From assembly GCA_964567665.1 (NCBI GenBank), contig CAZMNN010000007.1, positions 21,083-85,082 of the forward strand: DNA of 64,000 nucleotides. Direction: 5' to 3'. Below the pieces are notes generated by a model. It did not search any database. It was not told the origin of the DNA and saw nothing but the letters and a program-made list of their open reading frames with translations. Positions within the stretch are counted from its first letter, which is position 1. Each line of letters opens with the position of its first letter. Positions 26,901-34,819 of this stretch are shown here, one piece after another. This DNA is from UBA1731 sp964567665. Lineage in GTDB: Bacteria; Verrucomicrobiota; Kiritimatiellia; RFP12; UBA1067. Made by a program: the position numbers and the translations under genes.

Positions 26901-29177
26901 ATACGACGAGAGGTCGAGAGAGTATTTCATCAGGCCGTCTCCGGTGCGCATCACCTTGGCGGAATCGTGCCTCTCCACGCTGAGTACCGGCTTGACCGTC
27001 ATCGCCGCAGTTGATTCGTTTGTGAGAACGAGCGTCGTCCCTTCAGACAGCAGGACAGTTCCGGCGTACGAGGTCTGGGCAAGCGCCAACGTCCCGGACA
27101 GCAAAGTGACCGTTCCGGACTGCACATCAAGTCCGGCATTCACTGTTACAACCGATTTTTCGCTGGAGTTGTCGATAACGAGATTCGCGTCGGACGGAGC
27201 GGCAAGCGTCCCTTCCCCTGGAGTCGATCCGATCGTCAGGTTTGCCGCCCCATCTTCTATCATCAACCTCGACAGCGTAAGCGTCTCCGACGGCATCGAC
27301 ACCGTCGCGTCCACAGACGACTTCTGCACAAGCGTCGAAATCTTCGTGGAGTCCTTTTCGAGAGTGATTGATCCAGCATCGCCGGGAGAGACGATTCCTA
27401 CAACCTTCTCCGCGCCGTCGGCAATCACACCGCCACGGGCCGCGATTGAATCCGTGACCGTCATGCCCATTTTCGCAACTTGCCCGTCCGCTCCGAAAGC
27501 TGCGCTCTTCCCGCCCACGGTGATCCACGACGGCGTGGCGTTCGCCTTCGCAGTACAGACAAACGACGCCCCATTGCCAAGCGTGATGTCGAGAACGCCG
27601 CTACCGCTGCGAACGATGGAAGCGGCGGAAAGCGTTGCGCCATCCGCGACAGCTATGCGGTTCACGCCCGAACCTACCTGAATTGAACCGACCGACTTCG
27701 ATTCTGCCGCCGTGACCGCAAACGTGCCGCCGCTCAGCGTAACTGGCGAATTCTCCAGTGTGCCGCCCGCGCCAAGGGCAAGAGTGCCGCCGTTAACGGC
27801 TGTCGCTCCAGTAAACGTGTTTGAACCTTCAAGAATCCAACGCCCCGCCCCCTCTTTCGTCAAGGTGAGCGAATGCGACGGCTGATCGACGAGCGGCGTA
27901 CGCATTATGCCGTCCGCGCCATCGCCCGCGAGATAGAGCGATGCGCCGGCGGCGGCCGTCGCAGACCTAATTGCGCCTGTCACAACAAAGTCGCCCGTCC
28001 CGCACTGCTCAATGCGCATACGGCTGTCGCATGTCCAGGTGCTCATAGATTCGCCGAACACAAGATCGCGATCCATCGTCTCGCCGGTTCCGGTGTAGCG
28101 CAGACATCCGCGATTCAGAAAGCGGAACTCCCCGATCGCAGAACACACACCTGTTCCATCCCCCTTCAGCCCGATGGACGGCACGGCGAGCGTAATCCAT
28201 CTCAGGGCATCGACTCCTGACGTGAATTGGAGCGCGACCGTGCGGCCGACATCGCATGGGGCGCGAGTGAATTCATGCACACCTTCACCGTACAGGATGA
28301 AATCTCCGGTCTCAACGTTATCGCGGCAGATCGCCACGTCGATTATGTTGCTGTACAGCCCGAAAACGTTGAGCATTCCCTGCATGTATATTTTGCTTTT
28401 GTTCGGAAACTTGAGCGCACCTTCACCGCAGATGCGCAGAGGAGCCGCTGGATTCACAGACCATTCGTTGGTGAACGCAATGACGACATCATTGTCTATC
28501 TCCATTGTGCGCATGAAGGACGCATCGCCCCCGCCGGAGTGGATGCGAAAAAGCCCCTCTATCGACTCCCTGAACCTGACCTTGCCGACATTGTTGAACG
28601 CAAGCTCGTAGTTGGGAGTTCCAGCTCCTCTTACCAGCGTACCGTTGACATCTGTAGGGCCGACGCCGCGAAACACAAGTCTCTGCCGCCTTGAACCATC
28701 CGTGCATCCGAAATCGTTCATGACAAGCGTACCGGACGAATCATTCTCAACTATCTGATAGGATTCTGTGCCGTTGGTGGCGACGTCTTGGCCGCCAAGC
28801 GTGGCCGAAATCACAGGGACGTTCTGCGCCGGCACGGTGGCATCCACGAAGAACCCATTGTCATTGCCGGTCGCCGATGCCGTGAACGGCAGCTTCAGGA
28901 CTTGCGTCGCATCCGTGCCGAACACGTATTTCGGAGTGTCTGCGCCAGTCACGAGGATCTTGCCGACAAGCGCCATGTCCGTAAGGTCAATGGAGGTTGC
29001 GCCCGACGATCCCTGTGCACCGAACGTGGCTGTGTCCGACTGGCCAGGAACTCCGGCAGTCCAGTTCGCCGCATTTGTCCATGCGCCGTCAACGGCTCCA
29101 GTCCAAACAGAATCAGCCGCGTTGGCGACAAGACCACTGACGGCAACCACAACCATGCACAATGCAGACTTTTTCAT
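23967..29177 (-). CDS. 1736-residue secreted beta-strand-repeat (PATR-type) surface protein
   Basis: The largest gene in the window. A signal peptide (MKKSALCMVVVAVSGLVANA) is followed by the tryptophan module WTGAVDGAWTNAANW. Passenger-associated-transport repeats are clear, for example GAGRWILEGSNTFTGATAV and GAGRLILGAANTYSGDTVI. The C-terminal half shares its order of modules with the 4272-8291 protein: WQTGG/LQSGG repeats, a VPFTGDIV segment, GDGFGA, a last repeat and a terminal module ending YARGSVFSIR. The two are paralogues. No C-terminal beta-barrel or PEP-CTERM anchor is seen. AAGGAG lies 8 nt before the ATG. Probably a long fibrous adhesin or matrix protein. Confidence 0.83.
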   Translation of the reverse strand: MKKSALCMVVVAVSGLVANAADSVWTGAVDGAWTNAANWTAGVPGQSDTATFGAQGSSGATSIDLTDMALVGKILVTGADTPKYVFGTDATQVLKLPFTASATGNDNGFFVDATVPAQNVPVISATLGGQDVATNGTESYQIVENDSSGTLVMNDFGCTDGSRRQRLVFRGVGPTDVNGTLVRGAGTPNYELAFNNVGKVRFRESIEGLFRIHSGGGDASFMRTMEIDNDVVIAFTNEWSVNPAAPLRICGEGALKFPNKSKIYMQGMLNVFGLYSNIIDVAICRDNVETGDFILYGEGVHEFTRAPCDVGRTVALQFTSGVDALRWITLAVPSIGLKGDGTGVCSAIGEFRFLNRGCLRYTGTGETMDRDLVFGESMSTWTCDSRMRIEQCGTGDFVVTGAIRSATAAAGASLYLAGDGADGIMRTPLVDQPSHSLTLTKEGAGRWILEGSNTFTGATAVNGGTLALGAGGTLENSPVTLSGGTFAVTAAESKSVGSIQVGSGVNRIAVADGATLSAASIVRSGSGVLDITLGNGASFVCTAKANATPSWITVGGKSAAFGADGQVAKMGMTVTDSIAARGGVIADGAEKVVGIVSPGDAGSITLEKDSTKISTLVQKSSVDATVSMPSETLTLSRLMIEDGAANLTIGSTPGEGTLAAPSDANLVIDNSSEKSVVTVNAGLDVQSGTVTLLSGTLALAQTSYAGTVLLSEGTTLVLTNESTAAMTVKPVLSVERHDSAKVMRTGDGLMKYSLDLSSYGGDFVLAGGTNEISATLCGTSTIKSFGSADGILYVTNGATLFVNDNGIVTKDTKQTAMTFGNKRIHFSGTGANGTGAYIVRDYHPGILNYATLDGDTTFVLERGSYVAGYININQNLDMNGHSLTVYGDGYLVFPAISSISNAGRIDFSPASGARLELACYSGADLGPSDAPPIVLRDNVRIISYAMGNLSRALLVDATAVDADGCPSLTTNYDYPGTNVNHLAGLLSFADSNTGIFRFNNRFSTATLTLGGQVSGPGGFKMFRGADRGCIYLAQSNNTFTGGVTIEDGESYVDSAVKLGYPTSAPDCSQLAVTNGRIIVVAPNWDADAVLSLASTAALGGDSYISVDTEACENHACTMELDGSKIADVPLRLAHDGVGTLSVTPSGTFSEPMAFGSFGGTLEFNGGEITLGRGRVANNGLAASAPEVRFCGGVVATLAFGPVSVGSATRNAPHRIARMKICDATVKSDGSAAGEHSKEKAFIVGNGRYGDAILEIADGAQVATGLAVGCGKAHGAVWQTGGSVDATGSKDWNGLTWIGHSDCGYGAYLQSGGDLYCADMRMAMGVGYTTIRQTGGNVNLGQIQAGLCGPLSDWVVSGGHTVITNLSMPRTGLDVYDTKTVLTAEADADIAVINRVTMAGGSKTTTAIVNMNGGRFSAYGFRKYGVETWQEDQGSNRAYVNFNGGTFAATASNQDIFGTGVNAVDAVTLYEGGATIDTSALGADGEVTVSNSLSAPTGLGIASVPFTGDIVVTNDFVGPPGVLIIGDGFGATAVCDFNMETRKVAGVRVLTPGCDYTWAKAVLDYGYVGDVRAVVTNDCTLTSAAPVSGGLTKKGAGRLILGAANTYSGDTVIEGGELVANVSGAIPSASTIVFKGGVLSVGAGVSLSGAKFRFDLLQNAQCPGSFAFPSGSSITVENLDRAERSVGSYTIATFTGGMSGDLPSLANAEDLPYGWHMTSNGKKIKIRYARGSVFSIR

Positions 29178-29222
29178 GGCACACTCCTTGCAACCTGATA
29201 TTGCTTAAAAATGGTGCTACGA

Positions 29223-29249
29223 ATTGTATGTTTTTTTTTCTGCAGTCAA
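29223..29249 (-). promoter_or_regulatory. promoter with A9 tract in a short spacer, 1736-aa gene
   Basis: On the minus strand TTGACT (29244-29249) and TACAAT (29223-29228) are only 15 bp apart, and nine of those 15 bases are a run of A's (29231-29239). Nearly all other promoters found here use 17 bp, so this one looks suboptimal unless the tract lengthens by two. Confidence 0.6.
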
Positions 29250-29307
29250 CTATTTTTTAAGACGCCGCAACCGGCTCAGCTGATTTCGAGAGGTCGCCAA
29301 TCTGCCG

Positions 29308-31113
29308 TCAGCGGCACAGCTCAAGCTTTTTCTTCGTGGAGGCCTTTGGCCAAAACCTGTCCGGGGCATCCATCGACGCCCTGAACAGGAGCGCCGCACG
29401 TTTCATGTCACCATCGTGCAGAAACGCCGTCCCCAACGCATCGAGCATCATTCCACGCCGGTCGAGACGAATGTCGCGCAGGACATCCGCACCAATGCGC
29501 TTCACCTCCTCGAAGTCATCGTATCCGCCGCGTGACGCCAGCGCATACGCAAGCCTGGCCAGCACATCCTGCCGGTTGAAGCCACCTGCGGGAACGGTGT
29601 CCGCAAGCGTCAACGCCTTGCGGTAGAGCGCGATGCCGCCGTTGAAGTCGCGTCTGCGTGAACACTGCGCATCTGCAACATGCACCATTGCGCGAGGATG
29701 TCCGGGATCGCAGTCGAGGGCGCGTCTGTACGCCACGCCGTCGTCACGCCAGAAGCCGAGCTGACGAACTGTCACGGCGGAAAGGATGACAACGAGCATC
29801 GCCGATGCCGCAAACGCACATCTCCGCCAAACGCCCGGGACGACGGCCGCACCGGCCGACCTGTCCAACCATCTCACGGCAAACGCGGCGAGCAGAAACG
29901 AAAACGCCATTCCGGGCAGATATGCGAAACGGTCTGAATGAGCCTCTACGCCAAAGCTGCCGAGGACGCCAAGCGTCGGCGCGGCGGACACAAGAAACCA
30001 TGCCGCCGAGAAAAGAACCGTCCGCCACACGCCGGTCAGCGCCCCGGAGGTGGAACAGCCTCTCGCGGCAAGTCTCGACGCAAACGCCAGAAGCGCAATG
30101 ATACAGGTTCCGGCGCCCAGTGCAACCATGTTTCCAGCGAACCCGATCGGCAGTGATGCGGAAACCGTGCGGCAGTCTATGTGAAGCCCGGCCGGCCACA
30201 GCGCGGCACGGATGTAGAAGCCGAGCGCGGAGACGGCGCCGACAAGACGGCTGGAGAACGAGCCAGCATACAGAGATGTCGTCTCCTGTCCTGCGACGTG
30301 CGTCTGCGAATACGCCGCCACCGCCGCTGTCAACGCCGCAACGGCGAGAAGCGGAAGATAGCACTTTGCTCTGCGCAGAATGAATCGGAAACCCTTCTCG
30401 CCGTCATCGGCGACGATGTGCCGCTGCCACTCAACCAAAGCCGCAAGCAGCGGAAAGCACATGGCTGTCGGCTTGCTGAGACAGGCAAGAATGCAGCACA
30501 GTAACGCACCGAGCCACGGCGGCGAAACACGGAAACGCGCACCATGCGATGCGCTGTCGCATCGGTCAAGATGCCTCACCCAGAACAAAAGCCCCGCAAG
30601 CGCGAACAGCGTCCAGAGCAGTTCCTTCCTTGCCGCAATCCAGGCGACAGGTTCCACGCGCATGGGATGCACAGCCCAGAGAAGAGCCGCCACAACCAGC
30701 CATACTTCATGCGAACAGGAATCGAAACCTCCGTGCAACGTTTCGACCGAGGCGGCGGACGGACAAAAGAGCGTCCTCATGAAACGAATGAGAAGCAGAA
30801 AGTTGACCGCATGGAGCAGCACGTTTACGAAATGCATCAGCGCAATGAACGATATGCCGGTGAGGCGGCTGACGGAGGCGTCCACCATGTAGGATGCGTA
30901 CGTCGCCGGCATCCATATTCCGCCATGGCGAAAATTCGTCGCCGCCTCGACGATGTTTCCGAACGTCACACCGACGGCGACGAACGGATTGCGGAAGGTG
31001 TACGCGGCGTCATCGATGCCTATGAACGAAAACGCAACGGCGGGGATGAACAGCGCAAAGACCGCCACCGATGCAACTGCCGCCAACGCCAGTCTCTGTG
31101 CACGAACCTTCAT
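29308..31113 (-). CDS. polytopic membrane protein with C-terminal TPR repeats
   Basis: About 601 residues: roughly 10-12 membrane helices, then a soluble C-terminal region from about 470 with TPR-like helices (DPGHPRAMVHVADAQ, ALGTAFLHDGDMKRAALLF). The WAVHPMRVEPVAWIAARKELLWTLF segment is characteristic of a family of GT-C-fold-like membrane TPR proteins common in Planctomycetes and Verrucomicrobia, related to eukaryotic TMTC proteins. It may transfer a lipid-linked sugar to a protein outside the cytoplasm. That role is inference from the family. The ATG at 31113 is preferred to GTG at 31122. It lies about 64 bp after cstA and may be co-transcribed. Confidence 0.7.
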   Translation of the reverse strand: MKVRAQRLALAAVASVAVFALFIPAVAFSFIGIDDAAYTFRNPFVAVGVTFGNIVEAATNFRHGGIWMPATYASYMVDASVSRLTGISFIALMHFVNVLLHAVNFLLLIRFMRTLFCPSAASVETLHGGFDSCSHEVWLVVAALLWAVHPMRVEPVAWIAARKELLWTLFALAGLLFWVRHLDRCDSASHGARFRVSPPWLGALLCCILACLSKPTAMCFPLLAALVEWQRHIVADDGEKGFRFILRRAKCYLPLLAVAALTAAVAAYSQTHVAGQETTSLYAGSFSSRLVGAVSALGFYIRAALWPAGLHIDCRTVSASLPIGFAGNMVALGAGTCIIALLAFASRLAARGCSTSGALTGVWRTVLFSAAWFLVSAAPTLGVLGSFGVEAHSDRFAYLPGMAFSFLLAAFAVRWLDRSAGAAVVPGVWRRCAFAASAMLVVILSAVTVRQLGFWRDDGVAYRRALDCDPGHPRAMVHVADAQCSRRRDFNGGIALYRKALTLADTVPAGGFNRQDVLARLAYALASRGGYDDFEEVKRIGADVLRDIRLDRRGMMLDALGTAFLHDGDMKRAALLFRASMDAPDRFWPKASTKKKLELCR

Positions 31114-31177
31114 GTTACGCACTCACGCATCGGCGGCCATCCTCTGACGAACAGGCCCTGCACGAAAGCGGCGTCCG

Positions 31178-32914
31178 TCATTGCCTGTGTTCCGCGCCTC
31201 GACGGCTGAACACCGTCGAAATCGTGAACAGGACAAGCGCCACCGCCACGACAAGCAGAAATCCTGTGGCGCCAAGCCTCATCCAGTCGCCGGCGCCGAG
31301 CGCTGCGGCAAATATCGCAATGAGCGCATACGACGACACCGAAAGCATGAAGCACATCGGGATGAGCGTTATCCAGCAGGGTTTTCCGTTTCTGACGAAC
31401 CACAGCGTTGCCGCAAGCAGGGTGAGGGACGCAAGAAGCTGGTTCGCGGAGGCGAAGATCGTCCAGAGAGACTTCGCCGCCTTCGGATTTCCGAGGAGCA
31501 GCGCGGCGCCCAGCGCACACACGATCGTGGTTCCCACGTACATGTTGTGGAAGAAGCCGAACGCCTTGCCGCGCCCGGTTTTCGACGCATCTGAGCCGCA
31601 CTTCCGGGCGGGGACACAGGCGACAAGCTCCTGCCACGAGAAGCGCGCAAGGCGCGTCCCGGCGTCGACCGTCGTCATCAGAAACGCGGACACCGACAGC
31701 AGCATGAACGACTCCGCCATGCGCTTTCCGACTTCCTGGGACAACCCGACAGCCTCAAAGATGGATACGCAGAATCCGGCAATCGTGGAGGCGAACATCT
31801 GCACCGGCTCCATTGTCTGAACCGCAGCGACGTACTCCTTCTGGCTCATGTACGTTCCGGCGACGCCGATGAGCGCAATTATCGCAAGCACACCCTCAAG
31901 CAACATTCCGCCGTAGGCGATGGGACGTATCGACTTTTCGCTGTCCAGCTGCTTCGCTGATGTGCCGGAGGCGACAAGCGCATGGAAGCCGGAACACGCC
32001 CCGCAAGCAACCGTCACGAACAGGAACGGGAACAGAAGTTCCGGGACGCCTCCCCTTCCGACGGCGGAGAATCCCGCAAAGGCGTCAATGTGAAGCGTGG
32101 GGTGAGCAACGAACACGCCGAGGAATCCCAGCGCCATCATCGCGTAGAGCAGATATGCGTTGAGATAATCACGCGGCTGGAGAAGCAGCCAGACCGGCAT
32201 CGTCGAAGCGAAGAAGCAGTACACAAGCAGCACAACCGTCCAGAATGACGTCGCCCCCGCCTTCGTCATGCCGAACATTGCGCACACGTCAAGCGGAAAC
32301 ACGTTCCCCACCCACACGAACGCAAACATCACCGGCACGAATATGAGGGATGCCCAAAGCACCGGCATTTTCAGGCGATATACGCAAAGCCCGAAGACCA
32401 CCGCCTCGGCGATGAACAGCAGCGAAGCCGTGGCGATCGCAGGATCGGCAACGAACGTCGCCGCGATCTGCCGCGTAAACTCCGCAAGCACAAGCACAAG
32501 AGCCGACCAGCTGAACAGCAGGAACAGCACCCGTCCAGGCTTTCCGAGCACATCGCCGATGACGGTGCCGATCGATTCGCCTTCATGCCGGACGGAGAGG
32601 AACAGCGCAATCATGTCATGCGCGGCGCCGATGAATATGCATCCAAGAACTATCCAAAGCGCAACGCTCGCCCAGCCGAACTCCGCCGCCAGAACAGGCC
32701 CCACGATCGGGCCGGCGCCGGCTATGGCAGCGAAATGATGCCCGAAAAGCACCGTCGGGTGCGCAGGGATATAGTCTACGCCGTCGCGCCGCGTATGCGC
32801 GGGCGTTCGGCGAGACGGATCGATGCCAAGCACCTTGCCGACATATCTGGAGTAGAGGAAATATCCGCCAAGAAAGCAGACAGACGCAATCAGAAGCAGG
32901 GCAAGACCGTTCAT
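31178..32914 (-). CDS. cstA: CstA-family carbon starvation transporter
   Basis: A 578-residue inner-membrane transporter with about 15 hydrophobic segments. GHHFAAIAGAGPIVGPVLAA is the signature region of the CstA/BtsT family, which imports pyruvate and has been linked to peptide uptake. DMIALFLSVRHEGESIG and the later HALVASGTSAKQL also fit. It is shorter than the 700-residue enterobacterial CstA, as is usual in many anaerobes. The ATG at 32914 is preferred because AAAGGATG lies at the right distance; the ATG at 32926 directly abuts it. It follows a DtxR-family regulator by about 23 bp, an unusual pairing that suggests co-expression. Confidence 0.92.
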   Translation of the reverse strand: MNGLALLLIASVCFLGGYFLYSRYVGKVLGIDPSRRTPAHTRRDGVDYIPAHPTVLFGHHFAAIAGAGPIVGPVLAAEFGWASVALWIVLGCIFIGAAHDMIALFLSVRHEGESIGTVIGDVLGKPGRVLFLLFSWSALVLVLAEFTRQIAATFVADPAIATASLLFIAEAVVFGLCVYRLKMPVLWASLIFVPVMFAFVWVGNVFPLDVCAMFGMTKAGATSFWTVVLLVYCFFASTMPVWLLLQPRDYLNAYLLYAMMALGFLGVFVAHPTLHIDAFAGFSAVGRGGVPELLFPFLFVTVACGACSGFHALVASGTSAKQLDSEKSIRPIAYGGMLLEGVLAIIALIGVAGTYMSQKEYVAAVQTMEPVQMFASTIAGFCVSIFEAVGLSQEVGKRMAESFMLLSVSAFLMTTVDAGTRLARFSWQELVACVPARKCGSDASKTGRGKAFGFFHNMYVGTTIVCALGAALLLGNPKAAKSLWTIFASANQLLASLTLLAATLWFVRNGKPCWITLIPMCFMLSVSSYALIAIFAAALGAGDWMRLGATGFLLVVAVALVLFTISTVFSRRGAEHRQ

Positions 32915-32937
32915 GGCAGATGTCATCCTTTACTTGT

Positions 32938-33375
32938 TCATTTTTCCTGGGTCGGCGGCGGCTTTGGAAGAAGAGCGGCAAGCTTCGGGCTGAGTGTGCT
33001 CGTGCTGGTGCCGGGAGGGCCCTTCTTGAGGAAGTCCCGGATCTTGTCCATGGTCTCGGCCGACAGGATGTGCTCCATGAGACAGGCATCCTTGTCCGCA
33101 ATGCGCCATGAGACACCGATCTTGATGAGAAATTCGCGGATCTTGTTGTGGCGGTTCAGGATCATCGTCGCAATGCGCCGGCCCTTGGCCGTGAGTTCCA
33201 CGTCGCCATACGGCTCCTGCGAGACAAGACCGAGCTTCTTCAGTTCGGAAAGCCCCTTCACCACGCTGGGCATCTTGACCTTCAGAGCGTTGGCTATGTC
33301 GCGCACACGTGCACGGCGCTTTTCGTGGATGAGGACGTAAACCACCTCTATGTAGTCTTCAAGCGACTTTGTCAT
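32938..33375 (-). CDS. DtxR/MntR-family metal-dependent transcriptional regulator
   Basis: This 145-residue protein has a winged-helix domain (MTKSLEDYIEVVYVL, then VRDIANALKVKMPSVVKGLSEL) and the dimer/metal-binding segment around residues 70-105, with DACLMEHILS. It lacks the SH3-like third domain, so it is of MntR size. The C-terminal tail is Pro/Thr/Ser-rich and looks disordered. Such proteins repress iron or manganese uptake genes when metal is bound. No metal transporter lies nearby. It overlaps parA by 4 bp (ATGA) and precedes cstA. Confidence 0.88.
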   Translation of the reverse strand: MTKSLEDYIEVVYVLIHEKRRARVRDIANALKVKMPSVVKGLSELKKLGLVSQEPYGDVELTAKGRRIATMILNRHNKIREFLIKIGVSWRIADKDACLMEHILSAETMDKIRDFLKKGPPGTSTSTLSPKLAALLPKPPPTQEK

Positions 33376-34289
33376 CGATCGGCTCCAGTTTCCGGGGATT
33401 GTGATTGCTGCTGTTCCGTGGACGTCTGAGCATCCGGCACGTCAGGCTGCAACGTCTGCTCTGGCTCGTCCGACGCATCGGCTGCGTCCGCCGCTGCTTC
33501 ATCGTCAAAGCGCGTCGGAGTGCGGGCGATGAATTCGCGGGCGAACGCACGGTATGCGACCGCCCCCTTGCAGGTCGGGTCGTAGTGCATAACCGGCTGT
33601 CCGTAGCTCGGTGCCTCGCTCGTGCGGACATTGCGCGGAATCGTCGTCTCGTACACGCGATCGCCGAACTTCTCCTTGACGACCGCGATGACCTCCTTCG
33701 TCTGCGTCGCAACCATGTTCACCATAGTGAGAAGGATGCCGTTCAGCTCTATGGACGGATTCGCACCGGCGCGAAGCTGTTCGAGGAGGTTGGTGATGAG
33801 GCCAAGTCCCTCCATGGCGAGGAACTCCGCCTGCATCGGCACGAGAACGCCGTCCGCCGCCGCGAGGGAGGCCGTCATGACGATGCCGAGCGACGGCGGG
33901 CAGTCGAGGATTATGTAGTCGAACACGCCGGAATCGCGCACCGGTGCCAGCGCGTCCCTGATCACGGAAAGATGGTTCTCCTGTCTGGCGATCTCAATCT
34001 CCGCGCCGGCAAGATCCACTTCGGAGGGGATTATGTTCAGGTTGTCGTATGCCGTCGGCTGAATGACGTCAGCGATCTCCGCCTCTCCGAGGAGCACCGG
34101 ATAGATGGAGACCCCCTGCTTCCGCTCAAGGCCAAGACCACCCGTTGCGTTCGCCTGCGGATCAAGATCCACGACAAGCACGGTGTACCGTCTGCGGGCG
34201 AGCGCGGCCGCAAGGTTGACCACAGTGGTGGTCTTGCCGACGCCGCCCTTCTGATTGGCGACCGCTATTATCTTTGTGCGTTTTGTCAT
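33372..34289 (-). CDS. parA: ParA/Soj-family ATPase
   Basis: About 305 residues. A deviant Walker A motif KGGVGKTT (14-21), VLVVDLDPQANAT, and LDCPPSLGI are all present, as in chromosomal ParA/Soj, which moves ParB-bound DNA. A C-terminal extension of about 45 residues after TPTRFDDEAAADAADASDE is acidic and Gln/Pro-rich and probably disordered. The ATG at 34289 overlaps the preceding gene by 4 bp. No parB, gidA or other segregation gene is in the window, so its partner must be encoded elsewhere. Confidence 0.9.
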   Translation of the reverse strand: MTKRTKIIAVANQKGGVGKTTTVVNLAAALARRRYTVLVVDLDPQANATGGLGLERKQGVSIYPVLLGEAEIADVIQPTAYDNLNIIPSEVDLAGAEIEIARQENHLSVIRDALAPVRDSGVFDYIILDCPPSLGIVMTASLAAADGVLVPMQAEFLAMEGLGLITNLLEQLRAGANPSIELNGILLTMVNMVATQTKEVIAVVKEKFGDRVYETTIPRNVRTSEAPSYGQPVMHYDPTCKGAVAYRAFAREFIARTPTRFDDEAAADAADASDEPEQTLQPDVPDAQTSTEQQQSQSPETGADR

Positions 34290-34819
34290 CCTATCATCCC
34301 CGCATTCTTGAGATCTTCCATGTTGTGCGCCACCGATGCATTCGTATGAAGCCAGAAGAACCTCATCAGGCACACGTCCCACGGATCGTCCACACCCTCG
34401 ATGACCGCATCGAACGGGCGGTCTGCAATCTTCACGTCGCGTATGACGCGCTCTGCGACAGCCTCCATCGTATCGGTGACGATCTGTTCGGAGAACGCCT
34501 CCTGCTTAAGCCGGTAGCCATACTTGAGGATCTTGAGCTTGTCCTCGTTCTGCTTCAGGAAGTCGTAGTACCTCTGCGCCATCTCCCCGAAACCGTCGAA
34601 CTCGTCCTTCACGTACCGCTCCGGCGTTATCAGTTCAGGCTTGCTCGCCTGAAGCCGTCCTTCGCGGATGCGTATCTTGCCAGGACAATCCTCCAGCTCC
34701 GCAAGCAGGTGATAGTTGACGCAGGTCGTGCCGAACGTCTCAAGTGCGCGCGTCGGCGCATGGAGCACCTTCGTCGCCTCTGCGGCGTACATGAAGTCGT
34801 ATGTGCGGTCTCTGCTCAC
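34286..34819 (-). CDS. conserved protein of unknown function upstream of parA
   Basis: This 177-residue protein is soluble, has no signal or membrane segment, and appears mainly alpha-helical. I do not recognise a named domain. Notable stretches are GTTCVNYHLLAELEDCPGK, KILKYGYRLKQEAFSEQIV and WDVCLMRFFWLHTNASVAHN. It starts with GTG overlapping the stop of the upstream gene (GTGA) and ends in an ATGA overlap with parA, so it is translationally coupled on both sides. A role beside ParA is possible by position only. Confidence 0.8.
   Translation of the reverse strand: MSRDRTYDFMYAAEATKVLHAPTRALETFGTTCVNYHLLAELEDCPGKIRIREGRLQASKPELITPERYVKDEFDGFGEMAQRYYDFLKQNEDKLKILKYGYRLKQEAFSEQIVTDTMEAVAERVIRDVKIADRPFDAVIEGVDDPWDVCLMRFFWLHTNASVAHNMEDLKNAGMIG

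Noticed and set aside
4272..29177. Classical type V autotransporters
   Set aside because: PATR-type repeats are present, but none of the three proteins has a C-terminal beta-barrel domain.
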